Assembly: GCF_004363695.1 (NCBI RefSeq)
Contig: NZ_SNZC01000003.1
Location: 278,901-342,900, forward strand
Direction: 5' to 3'
DNA length: 64,000 nucleotides
From: Flavobacterium cheniae
GTDB taxonomy: Bacteria > Bacteroidota > Bacteroidia > Flavobacteriales > Flavobacteriaceae
Shown: one piece after another, positions 16,622 to 26,110 of the stretch
Position numbering within the stretch: position 1 is the stretch's first letter
Layout: each line of letters starts with the position of its first letter
Notes under the pieces: model-generated
The model's input: the letters and a program-made list of their open reading frames with translations, nothing else
Told to the model about the DNA's origin: nothing
Databases searched by the model: none
Program-made: the position numbers and the translations under genes

Positions 16622-18016
16622 TTATTTTTTAAATTTCATAATCGTTTTCTGAACTTCAGTTCTTTCCCAAACTACTGGGAACAACTCTTGAAACAAAGTT
16701 AACTGTTTCAAATTTAATTTCATTCCGTTCATTAGGTGAAGATTTCCTTTGGTAACATCATCTGTTAAGAAGTATAATCCTGCTAAACGATATTCCATTT
16801 CGTACTCGTCTGGTAACACATTGCTGGCTTCTAAAAGGATTTCAATAGCAGTATCAAACTCTCCTAAATATTGTAAAACATCTGTCCAAAGCGTAAAAGT
16901 GTCTAAATTAATATCGCCACTTTCAAATGCTTTTCGGTAACCGTATTCTGCTTCTTCAAAGAAATGAAGTGCTGTATTTACCGCTGCAAATCGTTTCCAA
17001 TATAACGAATTGTCGCCATCAATTCCGATAGCTTTGTTAACGTAATACAACGCTTTTTGGAAGTTTTTTTGACGAATATAAAAATCGGTAATTGCAATCC
17101 AACCTTTGTCTAACAATGGATCTTCGTGAACAGTTTTTAGGTAGTAGTTTAGTGCAAATTCGGTATTTCCTAAACGCTCGTAACATTTCGCCACACGAAG
17201 CAAAACAAAAGAAGAAGGATCATCTAATTCTAATGTAATGTTGTAGCAATCAATTGCTTCTTGATATTTTTTTAGTTTTTCGTATGATTTTGCTTTTTCC
17301 ATGTACGCACCTAAGAAGGTTTCGTCAATTAAAGTAGCATAATCGAATGCCCAAACTGCTTTTTCGTAGTTTTTTAATGCATAATATTGTCTACCTAACT
17401 GATGCCAAGCGACTTCACTATACGGATTTTTATCAATGAATTTGTTTAGATAAACAATAGCATCTTCATTCTGATCTAAGAAATCAAAACAATACACAAC
17501 GTTATATAGTGCCGAATAATCTTCGGTATCTTCGTCTAAACATTTGATGAAATTTTCTTTAGCCAGTTCTAAATTGTCCATGAAAAGATATTCCATTCCA
17601 ATCATCGAATATACATCAGCATAATCATCAGTATATTTCAAAGCGATTTTTAGAAAAGAAATAGCCTTTTCGTGTTCGTCTCTTTTAGAATGTATGTTGG
17701 CTTTTTGGATGTAAATTTCTTCGTTAGTTGGCTCAATAGCGTATAACTCGTTTAGTAACTTTTCAGCAATATCGAGTTTGTCTTCGTAAACCAACATTTC
17801 TACCTGAACTAATTTTAATCCTGTAGATTTTGGATGTTGTTCTAAACCTAATTTTAGCGCTTTTTTGGCCAAGTTCAATCGGCCGGTATCCATATAATGA
17901 AGAATAATATCTTCAAACTCTTCTGAATCAAAGAAAAAAACTTTGTTGGTTTTTAACATCGATTCAAATTTAGATAAGGACAAGCTGTTTTCTTCTTCTT
18001 CGTGACTCAAGTTCAT
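16622..18016 (-). CDS. Tetratricopeptide repeat protein
   Basis: A 464-residue protein made almost entirely of TPR repeats from residue ~35 to the end. Examples with the Trp/Leu/Gly/Tyr/Ala/Pro pattern are AIDCYNITLELDDPSSFVLLRVAKCYERLG and AWHQLGRQYYALKNYEKAVWAFDYATLID. The first 30 residues are acidic and lack a signal peptide, so it is probably a cytosolic scaffold. It is conserved in Flavobacteriia to my knowledge. Its partner is not evident from the neighbours. Confidence 0.88.
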   Translation of the reverse strand: MNLSHEEEENSLSLSKFESMLKTNKVFFFDSEEFEDIILHYMDTGRLNLAKKALKLGLEQHPKSTGLKLVQVEMLVYEDKLDIAEKLLNELYAIEPTNEEIYIQKANIHSKRDEHEKAISFLKIALKYTDDYADVYSMIGMEYLFMDNLELAKENFIKCLDEDTEDYSALYNVVYCFDFLDQNEDAIVYLNKFIDKNPYSEVAWHQLGRQYYALKNYEKAVWAFDYATLIDETFLGAYMEKAKSYEKLKKYQEAIDCYNITLELDDPSSFVLLRVAKCYERLGNTEFALNYYLKTVHEDPLLDKGWIAITDFYIRQKNFQKALYYVNKAIGIDGDNSLYWKRFAAVNTALHFFEEAEYGYRKAFESGDINLDTFTLWTDVLQYLGEFDTAIEILLEASNVLPDEYEMEYRLAGLYFLTDDVTKGNLHLMNGMKLNLKQLTLFQELFPVVWERTEVQKTIMKFKK

Positions 18017-18202
18017 AGCGCTTCGTTTTATGATTTTATCCTTATTAAAATTAAGGAATAATATTGGGGTAGTGGTTTGGGGTTTGAATTGTTGTAAACA
18101 ATTTAATTAACAATTTTCAATTACAAGAGCAATGTCAAAAATCAATTTCAAAATTTAGTTTGAGTTTAAAAAAAACATCAAACTCCCATCTTCCATCATC
18201 CA

Positions 18203-19393
18203 TCATTTCATTTCTCTTTCTATCTCATTTAATACCTCAATAATAATGCCACATCCTTTGGTAATTTCTTCATTACTAATGGTTAATGGCGGTGTAATTC
18301 GAACAGCGCATCCTTCAAAAAGCAACCAGAATAAAATTACTCCTCTTTTGTGGCAACGTAAAATTACTTCATTTGTAATCTCTGGAGAGTCGGTCATTGC
18401 AGCAATCATAAGCCCTCGACCGCGAATTTCTTTAATTAATGGATGGACTAAAAGGCTTCGGAACAATTGTTCTTTTTCTAAAGTTTCAGCCATTAAATGG
18501 GTTTCAGTAACTTCTTGCAAGGTAGCCAAACAAGCTGCCGCTATGACAGGATGTCCGCCAAAAGTAGTAATATGACCTAGTTTTGGATCGTGACTTAGTA
18601 AATCCATCATTTCTGCTGACGCGGTAAAAGCCCCAACAGGCATTCCGCCACCCATTCCTTTTCCCATAACCACAACATCTGGAATAACATCGTAGTTTTG
18701 GAATCCGAAAAGTTTTCCAGTGCGACCAAATCCGGGTTGGATTTCGTCTAATATCATGATAGCACCAACTTCATCACAACGTTGGCGTATTTTTTTAAGA
18801 AAATCGTTTTGAGGTTCAATAAATCCGGCGCCACCTTGAATCGTTTCTAATAAAACTCCTGCTGTTCTAGTGGTAATTTTTTCTAAATCTGCTTCATTAT
18901 TGAACGTAATAAAATCCACATCTGGAATTAACGGACGAAAAATTTGTTTGCGTTCTTCGAATCCCATCACACTCATGCTTCCCATAGTGTTTCCATGATA
19001 CGCATTGTGACACGAAATTAATTGACTTCTTCCTGTAACTCTTCTAGCTAATTTTAATGCACCTTCAATAGCTTCCGTTCCTGAGTTAACCAAATACGTT
19101 TTCGTAAGTGGATAGGGAAGATGTTGTGCTAATAATTTACATAATTCTGTTGCTGGATGTTGGGCATATTCGCCATACACCATTACATGAGAATAGGTGT
19201 CTAATTGTTTTTTGATGGCATCATTCACACGTTGTGGTTGATGTCCTAATGTGTTTGCCGAAACTCCAGCAACCATATCCAAATAGGCATTGCCATCAGT
19301 ATCGTAAATATAAGAACCCTTAGCATGAGAAATTTCCATGGCTAATGGGTGAGGTGAGGTTTGTGCTTGGTATTTAAAAAAATCTTCAATCAT
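18203..19393 (-). CDS. Class III (acetylornithine-type) PLP-dependent aminotransferase
   Basis: A 396-residue fold-type I aminotransferase. Motifs: YLDMVAGVSANTLGHQP near residue 38, LVNSGTEAIEGALKLAR (PLP phosphate binding), CHNAYHGNTMGSMS, ILDEIQPGFGRTG with the PLP-nitrogen Asp, and VMGKGMGGGMPVGAF with the Schiff-base Lys near residue 243. The class includes acetylornithine, ornithine and 4-aminobutyrate aminotransferases. No arginine-pathway gene is close, so the substrate is not clear and I give no symbol. It may be co-transcribed with the OstA-like gene 90 bp upstream. Confidence 0.9.
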   Translation of the reverse strand: MIEDFFKYQAQTSPHPLAMEISHAKGSYIYDTDGNAYLDMVAGVSANTLGHQPQRVNDAIKKQLDTYSHVMVYGEYAQHPATELCKLLAQHLPYPLTKTYLVNSGTEAIEGALKLARRVTGRSQLISCHNAYHGNTMGSMSVMGFEERKQIFRPLIPDVDFITFNNEADLEKITTRTAGVLLETIQGGAGFIEPQNDFLKKIRQRCDEVGAIMILDEIQPGFGRTGKLFGFQNYDVIPDVVVMGKGMGGGMPVGAFTASAEMMDLLSHDPKLGHITTFGGHPVIAAACLATLQEVTETHLMAETLEKEQLFRSLLVHPLIKEIRGRGLMIAAMTDSPEITNEVILRCHKRGVILFWLLFEGCAVRITPPLTISNEEITKGCGIIIEVLNEIEREMK

Positions 19394-19399
19394 TTTAAT

Positions 19400-19482
19400 C
19401 TGCTTTAGGCTTTAAGCCATAGGCTCTAAGCTTTGTTGTGAATTACTAAACAATATTTTGCATAAAGCTTAAAGCTTATTGC
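19400..19482. repeat. Intergenic AAGCTT/GCTTTAAGC word cluster
   Basis: The 89-bp gap between the aminotransferase and OstA-like genes carries a small inverted repeat (GGCTT/AAGCC at 19408-19418) and, 50 bp on, several TAAAGCTTA/ATTGCTT words. It is low-complexity spacer of the type seen in other gaps here; no function is apparent. Confidence 0.4.
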
Positions 19483-21177
19483 TTATTGCTTCTTCACAGT
19501 TTTCTTTTTTGATGTTGCTTTTTTCTCAGTTTTCTTTTCTTCAACTTTTTTATTGTCGTCGAATTCTAAAGTTTCTGGAAGAATCTCCATAGGTTTTTCA
19601 GCAGCTACAGCTTTCTTTTTCGCTTCGATTTGAATTTTATCGTCTAATGCAATTTCTTCAGCTGGGAAAATGTCATCTTTACTTAAAATTCGTTCATCAC
19701 CACGCCATAGGAAACCTCTTAATTTCCGAGCATTTTCAGGAAAATCTTTTTCGGGATATATAAAACTATCAGTTTTAGTAAAGAAAGTAATCGAATTAAT
19801 TTTATTAGCTTCTAATTCCAAATTAATTTTACTACAAACTGTTTTGTTGATTCCAATAAACTCATTAGCATCGTTGTACATGTAATAAATGACTTCGGCA
19901 TTCTTAACAACATCGACTTCTTTTAGTTTACTATCAACAAATTTTCCATATAAATTCTGTCCTTTTATCTGATTGTAACCATTTTTGCTGAGACTGTCTT
20001 TTTGTATAATAAAAGCATTGTTGAGTACTTTTAGAGAATCTAATTTTTGTGTTTTGTTGTTACCAATTAAATGCATGATGTCGCCTGTCATTTGGTTTTC
20101 GTTGTTCCAAAGAATAGGTTTTCCAATCATTTTCGTCAACTGTGTTTTATTGTTAGAATGAAGCGAATCACATTTTCCACTCATATCACTTTTGTAAAAA
20201 CGAACATTGTTGAAAGCACGAATCACGCGATCTTCTTGCGGTCCTGAAACAATGATTTTTTTACCATGCATATACAAAGTATCTTTTTCTACCAATGTTT
20301 TTACTAAAGCTCTTTTGGTTAAAATCATTGAGTCTTTTTTGGTGGCAGCATTTCGGTATAATTCCGCGTAATGACCTGTAGCGATAACCTTATTGATGGT
20401 GTCGGTAATTTTTACATTGTTGATACCTCTTGAATAATTTTTCTTTCGGTCATAATACAAATCATCGCCTTCAATTATTTTGTTATCTAGCATGATTTTA
20501 GAATTTTTTGATAGTTTTCCAACATCATTCGTAGTGTCGTAAAATCCGTTTTCGGTATAAATTACGTTTTCTTTACTAGTAATGGTAGAAGGTCCAAAAA
20601 CATAAGCATGACCTGAATTTTCGTAATAATCTAAATTGTTAGTTTTTATAGTGCTTTCCGGATTCGTAACGGTCACTGCAGTTGTAAATTTATATTTCTT
20701 TTGATCTACATAATAGCGTCCCGATTTACTTCTCAACGTGTTTTCTTTGTTGCGAATGGTTCCGTATGAATTATAAGATGCTAATTGGTTTTTCTTATCG
20801 AAATAAACGGTATCGGTAGTTAAGGTTGATTCAGGTGAACGCAAAACTACGTCTCCAGTTGCAAAAGCCAGTTCTTTATCACCATTGTATTCAGCATAAC
20901 GGCTGTTCATTGTAATGGTGTCGCCTTGATTCATTTGAACATTTCCAAATGCTTTTACGTAATTTTCATCTTTAAAATGATACGCTTTATTGCAAAACAT
21001 TTTTACTCCATTGTGTATGATGCGAACATTTCCAGTAAACACAATAGCGCCTGGAATTTCGGTTTGATTCATATCTACGAAATCGGAGTTTTCAATGATA
21101 ATTTTTTTCTTTTCTTGCGCTACCGAAAAGGTTACTGACAGCAATAAGAAGGCGATATAAAAAAATGTGTTTTTCAA
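19483..21177 (-). CDS. OstA/LptA-like LPS-transport protein (start at TTG 21177)
   Basis: The protein has OstA/LptA-type jelly-roll repeats: an N-terminal block around DFVDMNQTEIPGAIVFTGNVRIIHNGVKMFCNKA and many KAFGNVQMNQGDTITMNSRYAEYNGD-like strands, then a Lys-rich C-terminal tail (residues ~530 on). LptA-type proteins bridge LPS through the periplasm. The longest frame starts at ATG 21258, but its first 27 codons look unlike a signal peptide and a terminator sits directly before it. A TTG at 21177 gives a clean signal peptide (KNTFFYIAFLLLSVTFSVAQ) and follows a predicted promoter, so I prefer it. The product is then 564 residues. Confidence 0.82.
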   Translation of the reverse strand: MKNTFFYIAFLLLSVTFSVAQEKKKIIIENSDFVDMNQTEIPGAIVFTGNVRIIHNGVKMFCNKAYHFKDENYVKAFGNVQMNQGDTITMNSRYAEYNGDKELAFATGDVVLRSPESTLTTDTVYFDKKNQLASYNSYGTIRNKENTLRSKSGRYYVDQKKYKFTTAVTVTNPESTIKTNNLDYYENSGHAYVFGPSTITSKENVIYTENGFYDTTNDVGKLSKNSKIMLDNKIIEGDDLYYDRKKNYSRGINNVKITDTINKVIATGHYAELYRNAATKKDSMILTKRALVKTLVEKDTLYMHGKKIIVSGPQEDRVIRAFNNVRFYKSDMSGKCDSLHSNNKTQLTKMIGKPILWNNENQMTGDIMHLIGNNKTQKLDSLKVLNNAFIIQKDSLSKNGYNQIKGQNLYGKFVDSKLKEVDVVKNAEVIYYMYNDANEFIGINKTVCSKINLELEANKINSITFFTKTDSFIYPEKDFPENARKLRGFLWRGDERILSKDDIFPAEEIALDDKIQIEAKKKAVAAEKPMEILPETLEFDDNKKVEEKKTEKKATSKKKTVKKQ

Positions 21178-21195
21178 GTCGGATTTATTTTGAGC

Positions 21196-21203
21196 CAAAT
21201 TTA
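21196..21203 (-). promoter_or_regulatory. Predicted -7 element of the OstA-like gene
   Basis: The minus strand reads TAAATTTG (exact TAnnTTTG). It lies inside the ATG-21258 reading frame but 18 bp upstream of the TTG at 21177, so transcripts from it could only use the TTG. No clear TTTG -33 box is seen. Confidence 0.4.
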
Positions 21204-21260
21204 AGTAAAAAGTAGAAAGTCGGTTCTTAATTAAGATTTTTTTATCAGTTTTAAGCATAA

Positions 21261-21288
21261 AAAAACGCTTTCAATTGAAAGCGTTTTT
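21261..21288 (-). terminator. Terminator of purA
   Basis: A perfect 28-bp palindrome forms a 12-bp stem with a 4-nt loop and a T-run on the minus strand, 5 bp after the purA stop codon. Confidence 0.88.
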
Positions 21289-21293
21289 AGTGA

Positions 21294-22565
21294 TTATTTC
21301 ATTATCGTTTGTTTTCTGTCTGGTCCAACCGAAATTACTTTGATTGGCACTTCCACTTCTTTTTCAATGAATTCGATATATGTTTTTAATTCTTGTGGTA
21401 ATTCATCATACGTTGTCATTCCTGTTAAATCAGCTTTCCAACCTTTCATTTCTGTGAAAATTGGAGTTACATTTTCAGGTTCAATGTTGTATGGTAAATG
21501 TTGAATTGCTTGTCCTTTGTAGTTATATCCTGTACAAACTTGTAACGTATCAAATCCAGAAAGAACATCGCCTTTCATCATGTATAATTGTGTTACGCCA
21601 TTAACTTGAACCGCATATTTTAAAGCAACTAAATCTAACCAACCACAACGACGTGCACGTCCTGTAACTGATCCAAATTCGTTTCCTACTTTAGCCATAG
21701 TTTGTCCAGCTTGATCGAAATCTTCTGTTGGGAAAGGTCCGCTACCTACACGAGTAGTGTACGCTTTGAAAATTCCGAAAACGTCTTTTACTTTGTTAGG
21801 AGCAATTCCTAAACCAGTACAAGCACCAGCAGCAGTTGTATTTGATGAAGTAACAAATGGATATGTTCCAAAATCAACATCTAGTAAAGATCCTTGCGCT
21901 CCTTCAGCTAAAATTGATTTTCCTTCTTTTAACGCTTTGTTTAAATATTCTTCACTATCAATGAAAGTTAATTTCTTTAAGTCTTCTACGGCTGCAAAAA
22001 ACTCATCTTCCATTTCTTTTAAGTTGTATTGTAATTCTACATCGTAGAACGCAATCATTGCTTCGTGTTTGTCAGCTAAAGTTCTATATCTTTCTTTGAA
22101 ATCTACTAATTCTAAATCACCTATACGAAGTCCGTTTCTACCCGTTTTGTCCATGTAAGTTGGTCCAATTCCTTTTAAAGTAGAGCCAATTTTCGCTTTT
22201 CCTTTTGATGCTTCAGAAGCGGCATCTAATAAACGGTGTGTAGGTAAAATTAAGTGTGCTTTTCTAGAAATGAATAATTTAGCGGTTACATCCATATTGA
22301 ATTTAGCTAAACCTTCAATTTCTTTTTGAAAAACTACAGGGTCGATTACAACTCCATTTCCAATAATATTAATAGCGTTTTTGTGAAAAATTCCAGAAGG
22401 AATAGTTCTTAAAACGTGTTTGATTCCGTCGAATTCTAATGTGTGTCCCGCATTTGGTCCACCTTGAAAACGAGCAATAATATCATATTTTGAGGTAAGA
22501 ACGTCAACGATTTTTCCTTTTCCTTCGTCTCCCCATTGTAATCCAAGTAGTAAATCTACAGTCAT
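21294..22565 (-). CDS. purA: Adenylosuccinate synthetase
   Basis: A 423-residue enzyme that joins IMP and aspartate with GTP in AMP synthesis. It starts LLLGLQWGDEGKGKIVDVL, the GTP-binding phosphate loop with catalytic Asp and Lys. Further family segments are GGPNAGHT near residue 37, GSTLKGIGPTYMDKTGR near 127 and EGAQGSLLDVDFGTYPFVTSSNTTAAGACTG near 218, and the C-terminal SVGPDRKQTI. It follows the Fur-family gene by 35 bp in the same direction and could share its transcript. Very secure. Confidence 0.98.
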   Translation of the reverse strand: MTVDLLLGLQWGDEGKGKIVDVLTSKYDIIARFQGGPNAGHTLEFDGIKHVLRTIPSGIFHKNAINIIGNGVVIDPVVFQKEIEGLAKFNMDVTAKLFISRKAHLILPTHRLLDAASEASKGKAKIGSTLKGIGPTYMDKTGRNGLRIGDLELVDFKERYRTLADKHEAMIAFYDVELQYNLKEMEDEFFAAVEDLKKLTFIDSEEYLNKALKEGKSILAEGAQGSLLDVDFGTYPFVTSSNTTAAGACTGLGIAPNKVKDVFGIFKAYTTRVGSGPFPTEDFDQAGQTMAKVGNEFGSVTGRARRCGWLDLVALKYAVQVNGVTQLYMMKGDVLSGFDTLQVCTGYNYKGQAIQHLPYNIEPENVTPIFTEMKGWKADLTGMTTYDELPQELKTYIEFIEKEVEVPIKVISVGPDRKQTIMK

Positions 22566-22600
22566 TGTGTTGTTGTTTATTATTTGTAGTTAGTTGTTTA

Positions 22601-23035
22601 TTATTGTTTTTTTGTTCCGTAGAAGTAAAGTGAGTGGGTTGAAATATTAATACCAAACATTTCTTCCATGGTTTGTTTAATTTGCTGAATTCTTGGATCG
22701 CAAAATTCGATTACCTCGCCAGTATCTGTTAAAATAATGTGATCGTGTTGTTTATCGAAATACGATTTTTCGTAATGTGCCTGGTTTTGTCCAAACTGAT
22801 GACGACGCACCAAACCACACTCTAATAAAAGTTCGATAGTATTGTAAAGCGTAGCTCTACTTACGCGATAATTTTTATTTTTCATTTTGATGTACAAAGA
22901 CTCAATATCAAAATGCTCGGTTGCATTGTAAATTTCTTGAAGAATAGCATAACGTTCTGGCGTTTTACGGTGCGCTTTCTCTTCTAAATATTTAGTAAAA
23001 ACATTCTTTACAATTTCCTGATTATTGTTTTCCAT
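22601..23035 (-). CDS. Fur-family transcriptional regulator
   Basis: A 144-residue winged-helix metalloregulator. The DNA-binding domain has [28 protein letters not shown] and [26 protein letters not shown]; the dimerisation domain has [30 protein letters not shown] with the Fe/Zn-binding His residues. Two Cys are present (LLECGLV and EFCD) and neither is in a CxxC pair, so the structural zinc site of E. coli Fur and B. subtilis PerR is absent. It could be a Fur iron or a PerR peroxide sensor; targets are not identified. It probably shares a transcript with purA downstream. Confidence 0.88.
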   Translation of the reverse strand: MENNNQEIVKNVFTKYLEEKAHRKTPERYAILQEIYNATEHFDIESLYIKMKNKNYRVSRATLYNTIELLLECGLVRRHQFGQNQAHYEKSYFDKQHDHIILTDTGEVIEFCDPRIQQIKQTMEEMFGINISTHSLYFYGTKKQ

Positions 23036-23058
23036 TGCTTTGTTTAATGAAATATCGG

Positions 23059-23066
23059 CAAAGATA
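23059..23066 (-). promoter_or_regulatory. Predicted -7 element of the Fur-family gene
   Basis: The minus strand reads TATCTTTG, 23 bp before the ATG. Immediately upstream of it on that strand lies the heptamer repeat at 23073-23100. Confidence 0.45.
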
Positions 23067-23072
23067 GTGAAA

Positions 23073-23100
23073 GTTAGAAGTTAGAAGTTAGGAGTTAGAA
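23073..23100. repeat. Four tandem copies of the heptamer GTTAGAA
   Basis: Units begin at 23073, 23080, 23087 (with one G substitution) and 23094. The array occupies the position of the -33 region relative to the predicted Fur-gene promoter. Confidence 0.85.
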
Positions 23101-23133
23101 GTTTTTTTGAACAGAGTTATTAAGATGAATTTA

Positions 23134-23781
23134 TTATTGTTTAAAAATTGCATCCCAAATTTCAGAATTAAAATGCTCGGCCATTTTATCTAATCTATAT
23201 TCGCCATTTCTTACTAACAATTCTCCGTTTGGTTTTATTAATAAAAATGATCCACATAAGATTGATTTTTTTAAAAATTGATTTTTGAAAAACAAATCTT
23301 CATCTATTACAAATGACTTTCTGTTACCTACAATTGAAATGTTAATTCCTTTTTCAAATACAAATAATACTTTGATGTGGGGATTTATTTTCTCAACATT
23401 TCGTTTCATGTTGATAATAAATTTGAGATAGCTTCCGTTTTTATCCAAAAACTTATTTTCCTCGTCAAAAAATGTTCTATCATCTTTATAAAAATATTGA
23501 ATCAAATAAGTCAATGAATCTTTGTGAATTTCTTTGTGAATTTTTGAAATATTTTTTAAAACAACATCATGATTAACCTTGTAGATTTCATATTTAGGCG
23601 CTGATATTTGAAAAACTTTTCCACTATCCTTTTTAACTCTAAATTCCATAGAGTTATTAGGGTGTTTTTTAAATAATGCTTGAAAATTTGATTCGCTACC
23701 ATCTATATCTAAGACATATTCTTTTTTTTGTGCGGTTGAAAAAGTTGAAAAAAATAAAACTATAAATGCTAATCTTATCAT
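23134..23781 (-). CDS. Hypothetical exported protein
   Basis: A 215-residue protein I do not recognise. The N-terminus MIRLAFIVLFFSTFSTAQKK is a signal peptide with a cleavage site after TAQ. The mature part is mixed alpha/beta; the segment CGSFLLIKPNGELLVRNGEYRLDKM near residue 178 resembles the end of a thioredoxin/TlpA-like fold, but no CxxC active site is present. It begins 3 bp after the rel/spoT stop codon and is probably translated from that transcript. Confidence 0.65.
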   Translation of the reverse strand: MIRLAFIVLFFSTFSTAQKKEYVLDIDGSESNFQALFKKHPNNSMEFRVKKDSGKVFQISAPKYEIYKVNHDVVLKNISKIHKEIHKDSLTYLIQYFYKDDRTFFDEENKFLDKNGSYLKFIINMKRNVEKINPHIKVLFVFEKGINISIVGNRKSFVIDEDLFFKNQFLKKSILCGSFLLIKPNGELLVRNGEYRLDKMAEHFNSEIWDAIFKQ

Positions 23782-23784
23782 AAA

Positions 23785-26004
23785 TTAATTATTATAAACC
23801 CTTGTCACTTTATCAATTCCATCTACTTTTTTGATGTTTTCAATCAATTTTTTCAGAATAGTGTTGTTTTGAACAACAACTGCTACTTGTCCGTTAAAAA
23901 TACCAGCTTCACTACTCAACGAAATACTCTGAATATTTACGTTCATTTGGCTTGAAATTACTTTGGTTAAATCGTTAGTTAATCCTAAAATATCCATTCC
24001 TGTGATTTTTAAAATGGCTTTAAATTCTTCTTGAGAGGAGTCAATCCATTTGGCTGGAATGATGCGGTAGGCATAATTAGATTGCATGCTAATGGCATTT
24101 GGGCAGTCTTTTCTATGTACTTTTATTCCTTCATTAATACTAACAAATCCAAAAACTTCATCACCTGGAATCGGATTACAACAAGAGGAAAGTTTATAGT
24201 CTAATTTGTCTTGTTCAGTTCCAAATACTAATAAATCGTATTTTTTACTAATTTCATTTTTGTGAATTTGTTCTGGTTGACTAGAAGGAGAACGCTTAAT
24301 GGTTTTTTTGAAGAAATTAACCAATGTGTTGCTTTTTTGAGCAGCATAATCTTTTAGTTGTTGGTTTTCGATAGCGCCAATTCCAGCTCGGTAATATAAA
24401 TCTAAACTGGTTTGCAACTTAAAGAAGTTGACCAATTCATTAGTGGTATTTTCGTTTAGAACAATTTTTAAATGGCGTAATTTTCGAGTAAGAATCTCTT
24501 TTCCGTCTTCGGCAATCTTTTTAGTATTTTCGTTTAAAACGTTTTTAATTTTATTTTTTGCTCTCGAAGTAGTTACATAATCCAACCATTGCGAAGTTGG
24601 TTTTTGATTCACCGATGTAATAATTTCAACTTGATCACCACTATTTAAAACATGATTTAGTGGAACTAATTTTCCGTTTACTCTAGTTCCTCTAGTTTTT
24701 ACACCAATTTCTGAGTGAATACTGAAAGCAAAATCTAAGGAAGTTGCTCCTTTTGGTAACGATTTAATTTCACCTTTTGGAGTGAACACATAGATTTCTT
24801 TGGCATACAAATTCAGTTTAAAATCTTCTACAAAGTCAACGGCATTGGATGTTGAATTTTCTAAAGCTTCTTTCAATTGGTTCAACCAAATTTCCAAACC
24901 GTGTTCTTCCGTAGCGCCATTTTTATATTTGTAATGAGCAGCGTAGCCTTTTTCCGCAATTTCGTCCATGCGTTCGCTTCGCACTTGAATTTCAACCCAA
25001 CGCCCTTTTGGTCCCATTACGGTAATATGAAGTGCTTCATATCCAGACGATTTTGGGGAAGAAATCCAATCACGTAAACGGCTTGGCGAAGGGCGATAAT
25101 GATCAGTAACTACAGAATATATTTTCCAAGCAATGAATTTTTCGTCGTGTTGGTTAGCTTTGTAAATAATTCGAAGCGCAAATTTGTCGTAAACTTCATC
25201 AAAAGTAACGCCTTGAACTTTCATTTTTCTACGGATCGAATAAATCGATTTTGGGCGGCCTTTGATTGTGAATTCTATTCCTTCGTCAATCATTGATTTA
25301 CTCAATACATCTGAAATAGTTTTGATGTATTCATCTTGCTCTTCTTTGGTCTCTTTAATTTTACTTACAATATCGTTGTAAACTTCGGGTTCGGTATATT
25401 TTAAACCTAAATCTTCTAATTTGGTTTTGATGTTATATAACCCTAAACGATGGGCAAGCGGTGCATAAATATAAAGTGTTTCGGAAGCGATTTTGGCTTG
25501 TTTGTAATCCACCATACTTCCCATAGTTTGCATATTGTGCAATCTATCAGCGATTTTGATTAAAATTACCCGAACGTCATCGTTTAACGTCAATAGCATT
25601 TTACGGAAATTTTCTGCTTGAATTGAAATTTCCTGATCGGTTTTAACTTTGGCAATTTTGGTTAGACCTTCAACCAATTGAGCAATTTTTGGGTTGAACA
25701 TTTTTTCAATGTCCTCAACCGTAATATCAGTATCTTCAACTACATCGTGCATTAAAGCAGCAGCAATGGAAGTAGCTCCCAAACCAATATCGCGAGCTAC
25801 AATTTTAGCTACAGCAATAGGATGGAAAATATAGGCTTCACCCGATTTTCTGCGTTGGTCTTTATGGGCATCAACAGCTACATCAAATGCTTTACGGATG
25901 ATTTTTTTGTCTTCATCAGTAAGAGTTTGATAACTGATGCGAAGTAATTCTTTATATTCTTGCGCAATGGCTTTGTTTTCGGCTTCTAATTCTAACTCTG
26001 TCAT
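23785..26004 (-). CDS. Bifunctional (p)ppGpp synthetase/hydrolase
   Basis: A 739-residue Rel/SpoT protein that makes and degrades the stringent-response alarmone (p)ppGpp. The HD hydrolase region holds RRKSGEAYIFHPIAVAKIV and ALMHDVVEDTDIT (HDxxED intact) in residues ~55-95. The synthetase region holds KGRPKSIYSIRRKM, VYDKFALRIIY and RLRDWISSPKSSGYEALHITV in residues ~250-330. TGS (EIYVFTPKGEIKSLPKGATSLDFAF, ~395) and C-terminal ACT domains complete it. Both active sites look intact, so it is likely the cell's sole long RSH enzyme, though relA is not excluded elsewhere. Confidence 0.96.
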   Translation of the reverse strand: MTELELEAENKAIAQEYKELLRISYQTLTDEDKKIIRKAFDVAVDAHKDQRRKSGEAYIFHPIAVAKIVARDIGLGATSIAAALMHDVVEDTDITVEDIEKMFNPKIAQLVEGLTKIAKVKTDQEISIQAENFRKMLLTLNDDVRVILIKIADRLHNMQTMGSMVDYKQAKIASETLYIYAPLAHRLGLYNIKTKLEDLGLKYTEPEVYNDIVSKIKETKEEQDEYIKTISDVLSKSMIDEGIEFTIKGRPKSIYSIRRKMKVQGVTFDEVYDKFALRIIYKANQHDEKFIAWKIYSVVTDHYRPSPSRLRDWISSPKSSGYEALHITVMGPKGRWVEIQVRSERMDEIAEKGYAAHYKYKNGATEEHGLEIWLNQLKEALENSTSNAVDFVEDFKLNLYAKEIYVFTPKGEIKSLPKGATSLDFAFSIHSEIGVKTRGTRVNGKLVPLNHVLNSGDQVEIITSVNQKPTSQWLDYVTTSRAKNKIKNVLNENTKKIAEDGKEILTRKLRHLKIVLNENTTNELVNFFKLQTSLDLYYRAGIGAIENQQLKDYAAQKSNTLVNFFKKTIKRSPSSQPEQIHKNEISKKYDLLVFGTEQDKLDYKLSSCCNPIPGDEVFGFVSINEGIKVHRKDCPNAISMQSNYAYRIIPAKWIDSSQEEFKAILKITGMDILGLTNDLTKVISSQMNVNIQSISLSSEAGIFNGQVAVVVQNNTILKKLIENIKKVDGIDKVTRVYNN

Positions 26005-26110
26005 ACATTTTCTTTAACCAACTAAAAGTAAAGTATTTTTTCTAATTGTGCAAGAGAGAAAATAGAGAAAAGAATAAAGAACAAAGATTTGAAGTTGAAT
26101 TTTGAAATTG

